DNA of 64,000 nucleotides from Latilactobacillus sakei subsp. sakei DSM 20017 = JCM 1157 (GTDB taxonomy: Bacteria; Bacillota; Bacilli; Lactobacillales; Lactobacillaceae): the NCBI RefSeq assembly GCF_002370355.1, contig NZ_AP017929.1, positions 186,001-250,000 of the forward strand, written 5' to 3'. The notes under the pieces are model-generated. The model was not told the DNA's origin and ran no database searches. It was given only the letters and a program-made list of their open reading frames with translations. How positions within the stretch are numbered: position 1 is the first letter of the stretch; every line of letters starts with the position of its first letter. Made by a program: the position numbers and the translations under genes. Below, piece after piece: positions 1 to 10,111 of the stretch.

Positions 1-381
1 GGCACCACTCATCCCGCCTGAAGTGCCAGCGTCGAAGAAATGAATCCCTTGTTCTTTTAAAAGTGCATTATGGCGTTCTGAATCTTCAAAGAATGAATTA
101 CCACCGTCAATCACCATATCTCCGGCATTCATTTTTTCGCTTAATGTTTGAATCGTGGCATCTGTTGGTTTACCAGCTGGTAACATGACCCACACAATTC
201 GAGGACTCGTTAATTGTGCTAAAACATCGTCTAAATCCGTTGCCGCTGTGGCACCTAAGTTAACGGCTTCTTCAACCGCTGCTTGATTTAAATCAAAAGC
301 CACAACTTCGTGACCGTTCCGTCGTAAGTTGGCTACTAAGTTGATACCCATTTTGCCTAAACCGACCATTGCTAATTTCAT
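1..381 (-). CDS. gnd: 6-phosphogluconate dehydrogenase, N-terminal part (runs off window start)
   Basis: Reading leftward from the ATG at 379-381, the protein starts MKLAMVGLGKMGINLVANL, a Rossmann dinucleotide-binding motif (GLGKMG). The motif VWVMLPAGKPTD and the segment IDGGNSFFEDS follow; both are hallmarks of 6-phosphogluconate dehydrogenase of the shorter YqeC/GntZ type. The enzyme would oxidise and decarboxylate 6-phosphogluconate to ribulose-5-phosphate with NAD(P)+. Only about 127 residues are inside the window; the C-terminal substrate domain is cut off. It is divergent from an RpiR-type regulator at 530, and a clean promoter lies at 424-452. The family is clear from the sequence; the choice of the GntZ subtype is from recall of the family. 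Confidence 0.9.
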   Translation of the reverse strand, partial: MKLAMVGLGKMGINLVANLRRNGHEVVAFDLNQAAVEEAVNLGATAATDLDDVLAQLTSPRIVWVMLPAGKPTDATIQTLSEKMNAGDMVIDGGNSFFEDSERHNALLKEQGIHFFDAGTSGGMSGA

Positions 382-423
382 TTTTAAGTCCCCTATCTGC
401 TTATCCTTTTATCTTACAAACTC

Positions 424-461
424 ATTATATGTAAATTTTTTTCACAATGCAAGCGTTTTAT
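424..461 (-). promoter_or_regulatory. gnd promoter with overlapping cre-like site
   Basis: On the minus strand, -35 TTGCAT (447-452) and -10 TATAAT (424-429) are separated by 17 bp. ATAAAACGCTTGCA (448-461, minus strand) matches the cre consensus TGWAANCGNTWNCA at all defined positions except the first two and overlaps the -35. CcpA repression of gnd is inferred. Confidence 0.6.
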
Positions 462-529
462 AGAAAATTATTTTCGTATTTTTATTTTTATGCTATACTA
501 GGGCTAATCATTACTAGGGGGTCCCGACA

Positions 530-1372
530 ATGGCGCAAGCAATCGATTCATTATTACGATCTTATTATGATAATTTTAGCGAAAAATATAAGCAAATCGC
601 TGACTACATCTTCCAAGAATCACAATTCAATCAGCGTTTAACGATTCAAGAATTTGCCGCCAACTGTGGGGTCTCCACCGCGACAATTTCACGTTTCGCT
701 AAAATATTGGGCTTCGATAATTTTCAAGCCTTCAAGATGGCACTCCTGGCCAAAGAAGCCAACACCTCACCACTTTTTCATGAAATCAATGCAAACGATA
801 CTTTTACAACGATGGCCGAAAAAATCTTCAGTTCTAACAGCAACGCGCTAAAAGCTACTTGGTCGCTATTAACTGAAGAACAACTTCAAAAAGCGGTCGC
901 CTTAATCAACCGCGCCCATCTGCTTAGTTTATTTGGTTTGGGGGCTTCCGGGATTGTGGCCCAAGATGGTTACCACAAATTCCTCAGAACCAGCATCCCC
1001 ACAGTCTTCAACCAAGATTATCATCTACAACTCATGCAAGCGACAAAACTAACTAATCAAGATTGCGCGATTATCATTTCACACAGTGGTCAAAATAAGG
1101 ACGCTTTAGAACTCGCCCGCATTCTAAAAGAGCGCCAAGTCCCACTGATTGTCATCACCAGTTTCGGTAATTCAAGTCTTGCCAAGCTCGGCGATATCAC
1201 CTTACTTTCAATTTCAGAAGAAACTAATTATCGGGCCGAAGCGCTGCATGCTTTAATCGCCCAAATCAGTCTTATCGATAGCCTCTTCATGATGGTGGCC
1301 GTCAATAATGGTCAAGAAACAGAACAAAGCTTTAAGGAAATCAGAGCCGAAATCGATCGAACCCGACAATAA
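530..1372 (+). CDS. RpiR/MurR-family transcriptional regulator with SIS domain
   Basis: A 280-residue protein with an N-terminal RpiR-type helix-turn-helix (about residues 1-75, with the motif STATISRFAKILGF) and a C-terminal SIS sugar-phosphate binding domain (about 120-260, with LFGLGASG and ISHSGQNKD). RpiR proteins sense phosphosugars and control sugar catabolic genes. It is divergent from the 6-phosphogluconate dehydrogenase gene, so it probably controls the pentose-phosphate/gluconate genes on that side; this is inferred from position. The start is preceded by a GGGGG ribosome binding site. A rho-independent terminator follows at 1386-1431. Confidence 0.9.
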   Translation: MAQAIDSLLRSYYDNFSEKYKQIADYIFQESQFNQRLTIQEFAANCGVSTATISRFAKILGFDNFQAFKMALLAKEANTSPLFHEINANDTFTTMAEKIFSSNSNALKATWSLLTEEQLQKAVALINRAHLLSLFGLGASGIVAQDGYHKFLRTSIPTVFNQDYHLQLMQATKLTNQDCAIIISHSGQNKDALELARILKERQVPLIVITSFGNSSLAKLGDITLLSISEETNYRAEALHALIAQISLIDSLFMMVAVNNGQETEQSFKEIRAEIDRTRQ

Positions 1373-1385
1373 AACGAGAACTATC

Positions 1386-1431
1386 AAAAAGAGGTACCGA
1401 CAAGAAATTGTCGGTACCTCTTCTTTTTTAG
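1386..1431. terminator. Bidirectional intrinsic terminator
   Basis: AAGAGGTACCGACAA and TTGTCGGTACCTCTT form a 15-bp stem with a GAAA loop, flanked by A and T runs. It serves the RpiR gene (+) and the convergent lipoprotein gene (-). Confidence 0.9.
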
Positions 1432-2374
1432 CGATCAACCGTGATATTTTGGGAAATGGGTGCCGTCTCACCGGCTTGGCCATCTCTAAGAGAACCATTT
1501 TGAACGGTGATGTTAACCTTGTTCCCCGGTTTAGGAGTTAGCTTAATAATATCGATACCTTGTGCGCCAGCGTATTGCTTTAGAACAATACCGCCACCTG
1601 CTAAGCTTGTTTTATTCCCCGCAGGTTCTCCTTGTTCTTCTCTGTATTGGATGTTTTGCGCGGCCACTATCGCTTGTGCTTCGGCTGCCGAAATAGGACT
1701 CACCGCACTAGTCGTCGGTTGACTCGTATTTGCCTGTCCACTGCCTTGCCCACTAACAATATTGGCAAAGCCCGTCTTCAAATCCGTATTAGCAGTGACG
1801 CTGAAATGGAGCCGGTTATCTGGTGTCCCCTTATCAAGACCACTGGTTGCCCATTATGGAACGTAAATAAGTATAAGTGACCCCCAACTGTCCCGCCATC
1901 GACATCGCAATAGATTGCAACAACGTTATAGTCCGCACTACCGGTACCATCAGTACTCCAAGCCGCCGTCACTGGCGTATCGTCGACCGCTAAATCGGTC
2001 TGGGCTAACTTACTAGGAAAATGAATACCAGCATAATCAGTATCCCGTGTTAAATCGTAAGATTGATACGTTTGGCCCATCGTCGTTCCCCAACCACTCA
2101 TAAAGGTTGCCAAGGCTTGTTTCTTGCTACTATCCCACAACGCCTTTGCTTGTTTGGTCTGCGACTGTGATTGTGCTTGCTGTTTTGTCCGCGACACACT
2201 CGAAGTCGTTTCTTTACGGACTTGCTTTTGACTGCTGGTTACTGATGTCACTTTTTTAGAATGGCTGGTACTAGTACTAGTTGATTTGGTTGTTTGTTCA
2301 CCTTTAGCTGAACAAGCGCCCAATAAGCTAACCACCGCAACCGTTAAGATAAGACTGTAACTCTTTTTCATCAT
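1428..2374 (-). pseudogene. DUF4767-type lipoprotein, split by a frameshift
   Basis: Two minus-strand frames form one protein. 2374-1778 gives a lipoprotein signal ending in the lipobox LLGAC, a Ser/Thr/Gln-rich linker (about residues 25-75) and a globular part (LWDSSKKQALATFMSGWG, then IYCDVDGG and YLFTFHNGQPVV) recognisable as DUF4767. It then runs into unrelated residues and stops at 1778. The other frame continues as GTPDNRLHFSVTANTDLKTGF and runs to 1428. The frames are joined by assuming one base is missing near 1836-1846 (around GTGGTCTTGATAAG). The intact product would be about 315 residues and extracellular. It may be a real pseudogene or a sequencing slip; the function is unknown. 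Confidence 0.8.
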
Positions 2375-2577
2375 TAATATCCCCCAATATCATTTTTAAC
2401 CACCAGTTCTTAAAATTGACAGTCCCCTGCTTAAAATCTGATAATTAATAGTTGTATTATACCGTTAACGAATCATTATTGCTACTTTTTTTACAAAAAG
2501 ATAGCTTTTACGCTCTTTTAACAATTTAAAGAAACCTCTATCGTTAAAGTTAGATAATCATGATAGGAGCTTACCGA

Positions 2578-2889
2578 ATGCTAGATACAATTAGTCAGAT
2601 GATTCGCGAACACCGTAAGCAGCTAGGGCTAACCATTGAAGAACTGGCCGAGAAATCTGGCAGTTCTTACAGCTTTATTTCTCGGATTGAACGCGGTGAA
2701 GTTGATAACTTAAAAATTAAGAAACTCAACGATATTGCCGAAGCATTGGGGATTGAGCTAATTGACTTTTTTGGCGATCCAGCACTATCAGGTGCTCAAA
2801 CCTTAAAGTTGGTGCATTACCTAACGCAACTCCCTGAAGATAAGCGTGAAGAAGTATCGGCTGCACTTTTAAAAATCATTCAACTCTAA
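2578..2889 (+). CDS. Small XRE-family helix-turn-helix regulator
   Basis: A protein of about 103 residues. Residues 4-60 form a Cro/C1-type HTH (MIREHRKQLGLTIEELAEKSGSS, then SFISRIERGEVDN), followed by a short C-terminal tail resembling a small dimerisation helix (LPEDKREEVSAALLKII). I chose the ATG at 2578 over the in-frame ATG at 2560 because AGGAG at 2565-2569 lies 8 nt before 2578 and would fall inside the longer ORF. It is monocistronic and ends in the terminator at 2893-2932. No target is evident. Confidence 0.8.
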   Translation: MLDTISQMIREHRKQLGLTIEELAEKSGSSYSFISRIERGEVDNLKIKKLNDIAEALGIELIDFFGDPALSGAQTLKLVHYLTQLPEDKREEVSAALLKIIQL

Positions 2890-2892
2890 CCT

Positions 2893-2932
2893 AAAAAGGG
2901 CACGTACAAGTTAGCTTGTACGTGCCCTTTTT
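2893..2932. terminator. Bidirectional intrinsic terminator
   Basis: The perfect arms AAAAAGGGCACGTACAAG and CTTGTACGTGCCCTTTTT flank a 4-nt loop, between the XRE gene and the convergent acetoin reductase gene. Confidence 0.92.
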
Positions 2933-2939
2933 AATATTT

Positions 2940-3722
<783 letters not shown>

Positions 3723-3723
3723 C

Positions 3724-3750
3724 TAATTGTATAAGTTAATTATACAATTA
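3724..3750. promoter_or_regulatory. 11-bp perfect inverted repeat over the budC -10 region
   Basis: TAATTGTATAA, then a 5-nt spacer, then TTATACAATTA. On the minus strand the right arm contains a TATAAT -10 hexamer. It looks like an operator; the binding protein is unknown. Confidence 0.6.
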
Positions 3751-3761
3751 AAACGGTTACA

Positions 3762-3777
3762 TTGATAGCGCTAACCA
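3762..3777. promoter_or_regulatory. Weak cre-like site upstream of budC
   Basis: TGATAGCGCTAACC fits TGWAANCGNTWNCA with two mismatches, upstream of the budC -10. Carbon catabolite control of budC is inferred only. Confidence 0.35.
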
Positions 3778-3781
3778 TTAT

Positions 3782-4804
3782 TTATCGTGATAAGCGGGCA
3801 CCGCCGCCACTTTGTGCGATTGCTTCAATTTCTGCTTCACCAATTAAATTAAAGTCGCCAGCAATCGTCAATTTGGCCACACTAGCTGCTAAGCCGAATT
3901 GCAACATCTCATCAGGCGTAAAGTTATTTAATAACCCGTGCATTAAGCCCGCGCCAAAGGCATCTCCGGCAGCGACCCCTTCCATAACGTGCATTTGATA
4001 AGTGCCCGTTTCAAAGAATTGGTCATCCTTTAATAACAATGCTAGCCACTCGCTATCTTCAACGGACCGAATATTCCGTAAGATGCTGGCAACCATTTGG
4101 CAGTTAGGGAAAATCTGCCGGACTTGTTGCATCGCTGCTTTAAAAGATTCTTTTTGCGCGATACCGTGACTCTCATCCCCATCAAAGGCTTGAATTCCGA
4201 GTGTTGCTTCAAAGTCTTCATCATGAGCAATACAGATCGTGACATACGGCATTAAGCGTTTAATCGTTGCTTGCGCCTGTTCTGGTGACCATAACTTCCC
4301 GCGGTAGTTTAAATCACAAACTACTGGAATATCGTGAGCTTGACAATATTGGCAAGCTGTCTCGGCTGCTTGCGCCAATTCAGCCGAAATGGCGGGTGTA
4401 ATCCCTGAGAAATAGAAATAATCAATATCTTCAAAAATCGTTGCCCAATCGAATTCACTAGCGGTCATTGTCGCAAAACTACTATGTGCCCGATCATAAA
4501 CAACATTAGTTGAACGAACACTGGCACCTTTTTCAAAGAAATATAAACCCAAGCGGCCATCACCGTATTGAATCTTAGTCGTATCAACACCGTATCCCCG
4601 CAAAGTTTGCATACCCTTTTGCCCTAATAGATTCTCCGGCAACTTCGTTAAATAAGCGACCTGATCCCCTAAAAGTGCCAACGAAACAGCGACGTTCGCT
4701 TCTGCACCACCATATGAGGCTTCGAAACTATCCGCTTGTAATAAACGTTGATTCCCCGGCGTCTTCAAACGCATTAACATTTCACCAAAAGTTAAAACTT
4801 TCAT
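3782..4804 (-). CDS. PfkB-family sugar kinase, 2-dehydro-3-deoxygluconate kinase-like
   Basis: A 340-residue ribokinase-fold protein. The N-terminus KVLTFGEMLMRLKTPG followed by SYGGAEANVAVSLALLG matches the KDG-kinase branch of PfkB. PfkB signature 2 is present as VAAGDAFGAGLMHGLL (about 285-300), with the catalytic Asp in GDAF. The family phosphorylates KDG or similar keto-sugars in hexuronate or gluconate catabolism. No KDPG aldolase gene is next to it here, so the exact substrate is open. It lies upstream of budC in the same orientation but has its own intergenic region. The protein ends with an unusual glycine-rich tail (SGGGARLSR). Confidence 0.8.
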   Translation of the reverse strand: MKVLTFGEMLMRLKTPGNQRLLQADSFEASYGGAEANVAVSLALLGDQVAYLTKLPENLLGQKGMQTLRGYGVDTTKIQYGDGRLGLYFFEKGASVRSTNVVYDRAHSSFATMTASEFDWATIFEDIDYFYFSGITPAISAELAQAAETACQYCQAHDIPVVCDLNYRGKLWSPEQAQATIKRLMPYVTICIAHDEDFEATLGIQAFDGDESHGIAQKESFKAAMQQVRQIFPNCQMVASILRNIRSVEDSEWLALLLKDDQFFETGTYQMHVMEGVAAGDAFGAGLMHGLLNNFTPDEMLQFGLAASVAKLTIAGDFNLIGEAEIEAIAQSGGGARLSR

Positions 4805-4896
4805 CCTAAATCCCTCTACTGACGCTATTTTATTTCTAGTATACAGCTAAATGTAAGGGGTTACACCAAGTGCTTGTAAAATCTTAATATCTGATA

Positions 4897-4936
4897 CAAA
4901 AAAAGTGTCACAGATTAATTATCCGTGACACTTTTT
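4897..4936 (-). terminator. Terminator of gltX
   Basis: AAAAAGTGTCAC and GTGACACTTTTT arms around a 14-nt loop just after the gltX stop. U-runs are present on both strands. Confidence 0.88.
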
Positions 4937-4938
4937 CT

Positions 4939-6426
4939 TTATTTAATTTCGGCTAATGTTTTTTCAAGATGTGCTAAGACACGATCTTTACCTAGTAATT
5001 CGATTGAATCTGGTAATGATGGGCCATGCATTTCGCGCGTCGTTGCAATCCGAATTGGCATGTACAATAGACGACCTTTGATCTTCGTATCTTTTTGGAT
5101 GCCTTTGATAATTTGCATAATCCGTGGTGCTGTGAATAATGTCAAATCTTTCAAGCGTTCGCTGAATTCCTTCAAAACAACCGGTGCTGTTTCGTTATTT
5201 AATTCTTCAAGCGCTTCTGCATCTAATTGTTCAGGTTCTTCGAAGAAGACATCTGACATTTCAACGATTTGAGCTGTGTAACTCATTTGATCTTGGTATA
5301 ACGCGATCAAATGACGCGCCCATTCGATAGTCTTGCTATCAGGATTTTCGGCGATTTTACCCGCTTTAATCAAGCTGTCCAATGAAAGATCCATGATCTT
5401 GTTAGGATCTGATTGTTTAACGTATTGGTTATTTACCCATTCGAGTTTCTTTTGATCGAAACTAGCAGGCGATTTGCTCAAACGTTTTGGATCAAATTGT
5501 TTGATGAATTCTTGACGGTTAAACAATTCGCTTTCGCCAACTGGTGACCAACCTAATAAAGCAATAAAGTTAAACATCGCTTCTGGTAGGTAACCCAATT
5601 CGCGATATTGTTCGATAAATTGAAGCACAGATTCATCACGTTTACTTAGTTTCTTACCTGTTTCAGTATTGATGATTAATGTCATGTGACCAAAAATTGG
5701 TGGTTCCCAGCCAAAGGCTTCGTAAACGGCCAATTGTTTTGGTGTGTTGGCGATATGATCGTCCCCACGTAAAACGTGTGTGATTTCCATCAAATGATCA
5801 TCAACGACAACGGCAAAGTTATAAGTTGGCATGCCGTCACGTTTCATGATGACAAAGTCGCCACCTAAACGATCTGATTCAAAGCTGATTTCACCTTTAA
5901 CGATGTCATCAAACTTATAAACATGATCCTTAGGTAAACGAAGACGAACAACTGGTTGCAAGCATTTTGCTCTAGCAGCTTCTTGGCTGGCCTTAATTTC
6001 ATCATCGCTCATACCTTCATATTCGTAAACGTAACGAGGTGCTTCACCAGCAGCTTTTTGTGCTTCACGTTCTGCCGTTAATTCATCTTCTGTTTTATAT
6101 GATTCGTAAGCAAGACCCTTTTCAACTAATTCTTGAATAAGGGGTGTATAGATTTCGCGACGTTCTGATTGGCGGTAAGGACCATAGTTACCAGGTTTGT
6201 CTGGACCTTCATCCCAATCCATGCCTAACCATTTTAAGTTATCTAACTGACTGTTTTCACCGTCTGCAATGTTTCTTTTCGTATCTGTATCTTCGATCCG
6301 GATAACGAAAGTTCCCTTATTGTGACGTGCAAATAAGTAATTAAATAATGCGGTTCTAGCATTCCCAATGTGCAAATGCCCAGTTGGACTTGGTGCATAT
6401 CGTACACGGATTTTGTTCTTTGCCAT
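4939..6426 (-). CDS. gltX: Glutamyl-tRNA synthetase
   Basis: A 495-residue class I aminoacyl-tRNA synthetase. The N-terminus [17 protein letters not shown] contains the HIGH-type motif (HLHIGN, residues 17-22). EDTDTKR follows, and the KMSKS-type motif is KLSKR near residue 260. The length is normal for bacterial GluRS. It charges tRNA-Glu and, in Gram-positive bacteria lacking GlnRS, usually also tRNA-Gln for the amidotransferase route; a tRNA-Gln gene lies at 10112-10182. It has a terminator at 4897-4936 and no obvious co-transcribed partner. No T-box leader is visible in the roughly 100 nt upstream. Confidence 0.97.
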   Translation of the reverse strand: MAKNKIRVRYAPSPTGHLHIGNARTALFNYLFARHNKGTFVIRIEDTDTKRNIADGENSQLDNLKWLGMDWDEGPDKPGNYGPYRQSERREIYTPLIQELVEKGLAYESYKTEDELTAEREAQKAAGEAPRYVYEYEGMSDDEIKASQEAARAKCLQPVVRLRLPKDHVYKFDDIVKGEISFESDRLGGDFVIMKRDGMPTYNFAVVVDDHLMEITHVLRGDDHIANTPKQLAVYEAFGWEPPIFGHMTLIINTETGKKLSKRDESVLQFIEQYRELGYLPEAMFNFIALLGWSPVGESELFNRQEFIKQFDPKRLSKSPASFDQKKLEWVNNQYVKQSDPNKIMDLSLDSLIKAGKIAENPDSKTIEWARHLIALYQDQMSYTAQIVEMSDVFFEEPEQLDAEALEELNNETAPVVLKEFSERLKDLTLFTAPRIMQIIKGIQKDTKIKGRLLYMPIRIATTREMHGPSLPDSIELLGKDRVLAHLEKTLAEIK

Positions 6427-6520
6427 AAATAAAAACGCCTCTTTCTAAAATTATACTTGTCTTCTAGTTTACCGTTATTAACCCTAAAAATAAAGGCTCA
6501 GTCACTAGGAATCCATAAAA

Positions 6521-6563
6521 AAAGAGTCTGGGACAAAATTGATTTGTCTCAGACCCTTCTTCT
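6521..6563. terminator. Intrinsic terminator after the xpk 3'-UTR element
   Basis: AGAGTCTGGGACAAA and TTTGTCTCAGACCCTT arms flanked by an A-run. It terminates xpk transcription, downstream on the minus strand of the repeat at 6581-6700. Confidence 0.75.
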
Positions 6564-6580
6564 GATAGCAGAATTCTATA

Positions 6581-6700
6581 GTTTAAACGTGCTTTTTGAA
6601 CCATCTTCCTGCGCTTAACCAAATTTACCGAATCGACGATTACATCGTCAATTCGTCAAATCCAGTTAATGCTCAGAAGATAACCGGTTCAAACGCACTT
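6581..6700 (-). repeat. 3'-UTR structured repeat element, copy A (after xpk)
   Basis: It begins about 9 nt after the xpk stop codon and reads on the minus strand. It holds the conserved blocks AAGTGCG, GGTTATCTTCTGAG, GACGATGTAATCGTC, TTAAGCGCAGGAA and AAGCACGTTT. The arms TTTGAACC and GGTTCAAA pair, as do ATCTTC and GAAGAT, and the centre contains a small perfect hairpin. It is followed by the terminator at 6521-6563. The same architecture recurs at 25645, 28149, 34044 and 37461. Confidence 0.85.
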
Positions 6701-6708
6701 TCACTCTG

Positions 6709-9072
6709 TTAACGGAGTGGTGTCCATTGCCATTCTTCAACTTCAGGTAAATCAGTACCTTCATCACGAATGTATTGGTTGTGTTTAGCAACCATATCAT
6801 CCATTGATTGTGCGAATTGGCCAGCTTGGTCACCAAGCACGTCAATTGCGACTTCTTTAGATAAGTTGTAACGATCCATTTGATTCAAGACACGCATGTC
6901 GAATGGTGTTGTAATATCACCATTTTCACGATAGCCATGAACATGGAGGTTATGGTTGTGACGATCGAAGAAGATGTCACGCACTAAGCCTTCGAAACCA
7001 TGGAAAGCGAAGACAACTGGTTTGTCTTTTGTAAAGTACATATCGAATTCTTCATCTGTTAAGCCACGAGGATCCACTTTAGGTGAACGAAGTTTCAATA
7101 GATCAACAACGTTAATGAAACGAATCTTCATGTCAGGGTATTGTTTGTGCAAGATTGAGATAGCAGCCAAACTTTCAAGTGTTGGTTCTGTCCCAGCAGC
7201 TGCAATCACAACGTCTGGTTCAGCATCTTGATCTGTACTTGCCCAATCAATAATCTTCAAGCCGTTTTTAACTAAGACAGTTGCTTCATCAATTGAGAAC
7301 CATTGTTGACGTGGGTGTTTTGAAGCAATCACTAAGTTAATCTTTTCTTGGCTTTGGAAGACAGTATTCATTGTTGCCAATAATGTGTTGGCATCAGCTG
7401 GTAAGTATTCACGGATGAATTCAGGTTTCTTTTCAGCTAAGTGCGTTAAGACACCTGGATCTTGGTGAGTGTAACCATTGTGATCTTGTTGGAAAACAGT
7501 TGAGGTTGCAATCACGTTCAATGAAGGATACTTGTTACGCCATGCTTGTTCGTCTGCTTTTCTTAACCACTTGAAGTGTTGTGTTAACATTGAATCCACA
7601 ACGCGCAAGAATGATTCGTAACTTGCGAAGAAGCCGTGACGACCTGTTAAGACATAGCCTTCTAACCAGCCTTCAGCTTGATGTTCTGATAATTGTGAAT
7701 CAAGGACACGGCCTTCTGTTGCCATGAATTGATCATTTGGTTCTTTGATTGGTTCCATCCATTGACGGTTTGTCACATCAAAGATGTGGTTCAAACGGTT
7801 TGACATTGTTTCGTCAGGGCCAAAGATTCTGAAGTTTTTGTTTTGATCATTGTCTTTAATAATATCGCGGACATATTCACCTAAAACAATCATGTCTTGC
7901 GCAACAACTTTACCATGTTCTGTGTTATCCACAGCGTAGTCACGGTAATCTGGCAAGCGAAGTGGTTTAGGATCAATCCCACCATTTGTAATTGGGTTAG
8001 CAGCCATTCGTTTGTCGCCCTTAGGTGCCATTGCAGCGATTTCAGGTTTTAATTGACCTTCAGCTGTAAATAATTCTTCTGGACGATATGACTTCATCCA
8101 ATCAACTAATGCATCGGCATGTTGCATGTCAGTGCTATCAATTGGCACTGGAATTTGATGTGCACGGAATGAATTTTCGATTGGTACGCCATCCCATGTC
8201 TTAGGACCAGTCCAGCCTTTAGGAGCGCGGAAGACGATCATTGGCCATACTGGACGTGATGTATCGCCGTTTTCGCGAGCAGCTTTTTGAATCGCTTGGA
8301 TCTTTTCGATGGCTTCATCCATTGCAGCAGCAGTTGCTGGGTGCATTTTTTCAGGATCGTCGCCTTCAACAAAGATTGGTGCCCAACCGTTACCTTCGAA
8401 GTATTTTGTTAATTCTTCGTCACTCTTACGTGAAAGGATTGTTGGGTTAGAAATCTTGAAACCATTTAAGTTCAAGATTGGTAAGACAGCACCATCATTT
8501 TTAGGATTGATAAATGTGCTTGATAACCATGATGCTGCCAATGGGCCAGTTTCAGCTTCCCCATCACCAACAACAACAGCTGCGATGACGTCTGGGTTGT
8601 CTAAAATTGCACCGACACCGTGTGATAATGAATAACCAAGTTCGCCACCTTCGTGGATTGAACCAGGTGTTTCAGGAGCAGCATGAGAAGCAACGCCGCC
8701 TGGGAATGAGAATTGTTTGAATAATTTCTTCATCCCATCAACATCTTGAGAAATTTCTGGGTAGATTTCTGTATAACTACCGTCTAAGTATGAATTTGAA
8801 ACCATGACTTGGCCACCATGACCTGGGCCTTCAACGTAGAACATGTTCAAGTCGTACTTGTTAATGGCACGGTTCAAATGTGCGTATAAGAAGTTTTGAC
8901 CTGAGATTGTGCCCCAGTGTCCGATTGGTTTAACTTTAACGTCTTTTGCTTCTAAGGGACGTTGTAATAATGGATTGTCTTTTAAATATAATTGGCCTAC
9001 TGAGATATAGTTAGCTGCTCGCCAAAATGCATCAACTTTAGCAAGGTATTCTTTACTTGAATAATCTGTCAT
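6709..9072 (-). CDS. xpk: Xylulose-5-phosphate/fructose-6-phosphate phosphoketolase
   Basis: A 787-residue thiamine-diphosphate enzyme. Phosphoketolase signatures are seen as [16 protein letters not shown] (about 140-155) and the ThDP/Mg motif GDGEAETGP...NLNG (about 168-206). The length is the usual one for the family. It cleaves xylulose-5-phosphate with phosphate to acetyl phosphate and glyceraldehyde-3-phosphate, the key step of pentose and heterolactic metabolism. Its promoter (9169-9196) and a HutC-type operator (9208-9223) lie just upstream. The GntR gene at 9247-9978 is next and in the same orientation, so it is the likely regulator. The transcript ends with a structured 3' element and a terminator. 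Confidence 0.97.
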
Positions 9073-9168
9073 CGTAATAGCACTCCTTTTTTTAAAAAAG
9101 CTTCTGATAGGTTCACTTTATGAATAAGTTGCGTGATTTGCAACTTTTATGTTTCTGCTTACATACTT

Positions 9169-9196
9169 ATCATACTAGATAAAAACTAAAAGTCAA
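9169..9196 (-). promoter_or_regulatory. xpk promoter
   Basis: Minus strand -35 TTGACT (9191-9196), 16-bp spacer, -10 TATGAT (9169-9174). The leader to the ATG is about 90 nt. Confidence 0.7.
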
Positions 9197-9207
9197 CCAT
9201 TTATTAT

Positions 9208-9223
9208 ATTGGGTCGTACCAAT
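9208..9223. promoter_or_regulatory. HutC/NagR-type operator upstream of xpk
   Basis: ATTGGGTCGTACCAAT resembles the GntR/HutC-type operator ATTGGTnnnnACCAAT with one substitution in a half-site. It sits just upstream of the xpk -35 and beside a HutC-subfamily regulator gene. Confidence 0.6.
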
Positions 9224-9246
9224 TTTAAAAAGATAAAAATAACGGT

Positions 9247-9978
9247 CTATTCCCGACCGCTGACTGAAACAAAAGTATTGTATTTCATGTACTGATAATG
9301 AAGTCGCATTGTTGAAAATTCAAATGGCGTGCCATCATCCAAAAAGAAGATGCCTTCCATGATGCCCACGGGTTCAGTTGGCTTTAGTTGCAGCTGATCT
9401 TGATCATCTTGCGTAGAAGGTTCTGCAAAAATTGATAAGAAGGCGCGCGTCACTTCTTGATTTTTTTCCGTTTCTAAATAATTAAAAATTGAACCGGAAA
9501 TAATTTTTTCGGTCAGTCCCGGCATAATCTTAATGGGGATAAACCCGGTTTCAATCATGAACGGTTCGTCATCAAACAACCGGAGTCGCTTGATTTCGTA
9601 TACAAAATCATCTGGTTCCAAAAATAAGTCCCGTTGCAATTCTGCACTGGGCTTGATGACTTGGAAATCTAATAACTTAATTCCCGGTTTTCGATCGCCA
9701 GCCTTAAAGCTATCGGTAACCCCTAGATTAGAGCCGCTGTAATTAAAAAATGAACCACTCTTTAAATATAAAGGATTAATAAAGGTGCCTGAACCGCGTT
9801 TCTTAAAAATGATGCCTTGATTAGCCATAACGTTTAACGCCCGCTTCACCGAACTACGACTAACCTGATAATGTTCCGTCAACGTTCTTTCGTCGGGTAA
9901 TTTCATGCTGGGATAAGCACCCGCATTAATTGCCTTTTTTAAATCTGCAATAATTGTTTGATAAACTAAATCAGCCAT
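9247..9978 (-). CDS. GntR/HutC-family transcriptional regulator (probable xpk regulator)
   Basis: A 243-residue protein with an N-terminal winged helix of the GntR family (about 1-70; MKLPDERTLTEHYQVSRSSVKRALN) and a C-terminal UTRA effector domain (about 90-235; PDDFVYEIKRLRLFDDEPFMIETGF, then FEFSTMRLHYQYMKY). HutC-type proteins bind small metabolites or phosphosugars. It lies directly upstream of xpk in the same orientation, with a HutC-like palindrome between them. It has its own promoter with a TATAAT -10 in 9979-10040. Control of xpk is inferred from position. Confidence 0.88.
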   Translation of the reverse strand: MADLVYQTIIADLKKAINAGAYPSMKLPDERTLTEHYQVSRSSVKRALNVMANQGIIFKKRGSGTFINPLYLKSGSFFNYSGSNLGVTDSFKAGDRKPGIKLLDFQVIKPSAELQRDLFLEPDDFVYEIKRLRLFDDEPFMIETGFIPIKIMPGLTEKIISGSIFNYLETEKNQEVTRAFLSIFAEPSTQDDQDQLQLKPTEPVGIMEGIFFLDDGTPFEFSTMRLHYQYMKYNTFVSVSGRE

Positions 9979-10058
9979 GCCAAACTCCTTTTAAGTCCTT
10001 TTTAGTTCCTGCCTCATTATACAGGATTCTGTCCGGGCGTCTACTTTTTTTAGCGTAC

Positions 10059-10095
10059 AAAAAAAGTGTTAAATAGTTATCTACTTAACACTTCT
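10059..10095. terminator. Terminator after tRNA-Gln
   Basis: AAGTGTTAA and TTAACACTT arms around a 12-nt loop with a long T-run on the minus strand. Confidence 0.8.
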
Positions 10096-10111
10096 TCAAC
10101 GATTCTTGAGT

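Noticed and set aside
1253-1498. Antisense ORF over the RpiR gene end
   Set aside because: It spans a terminator and mirrors the RpiR coding frame; no start signal or similarity.
6427-6530. T-box leader for gltX
   Set aside because: Too short, with no AGGGUGGNACCGCG-like T-box sequence and no terminator before the gene.
6581-6700. Copy A as an insertion-sequence remnant or MITE
   Set aside because: No target-site duplication or transposase-like ends; all copies are strand-matched to the upstream gene and placed before terminators, which random transposition would not give.
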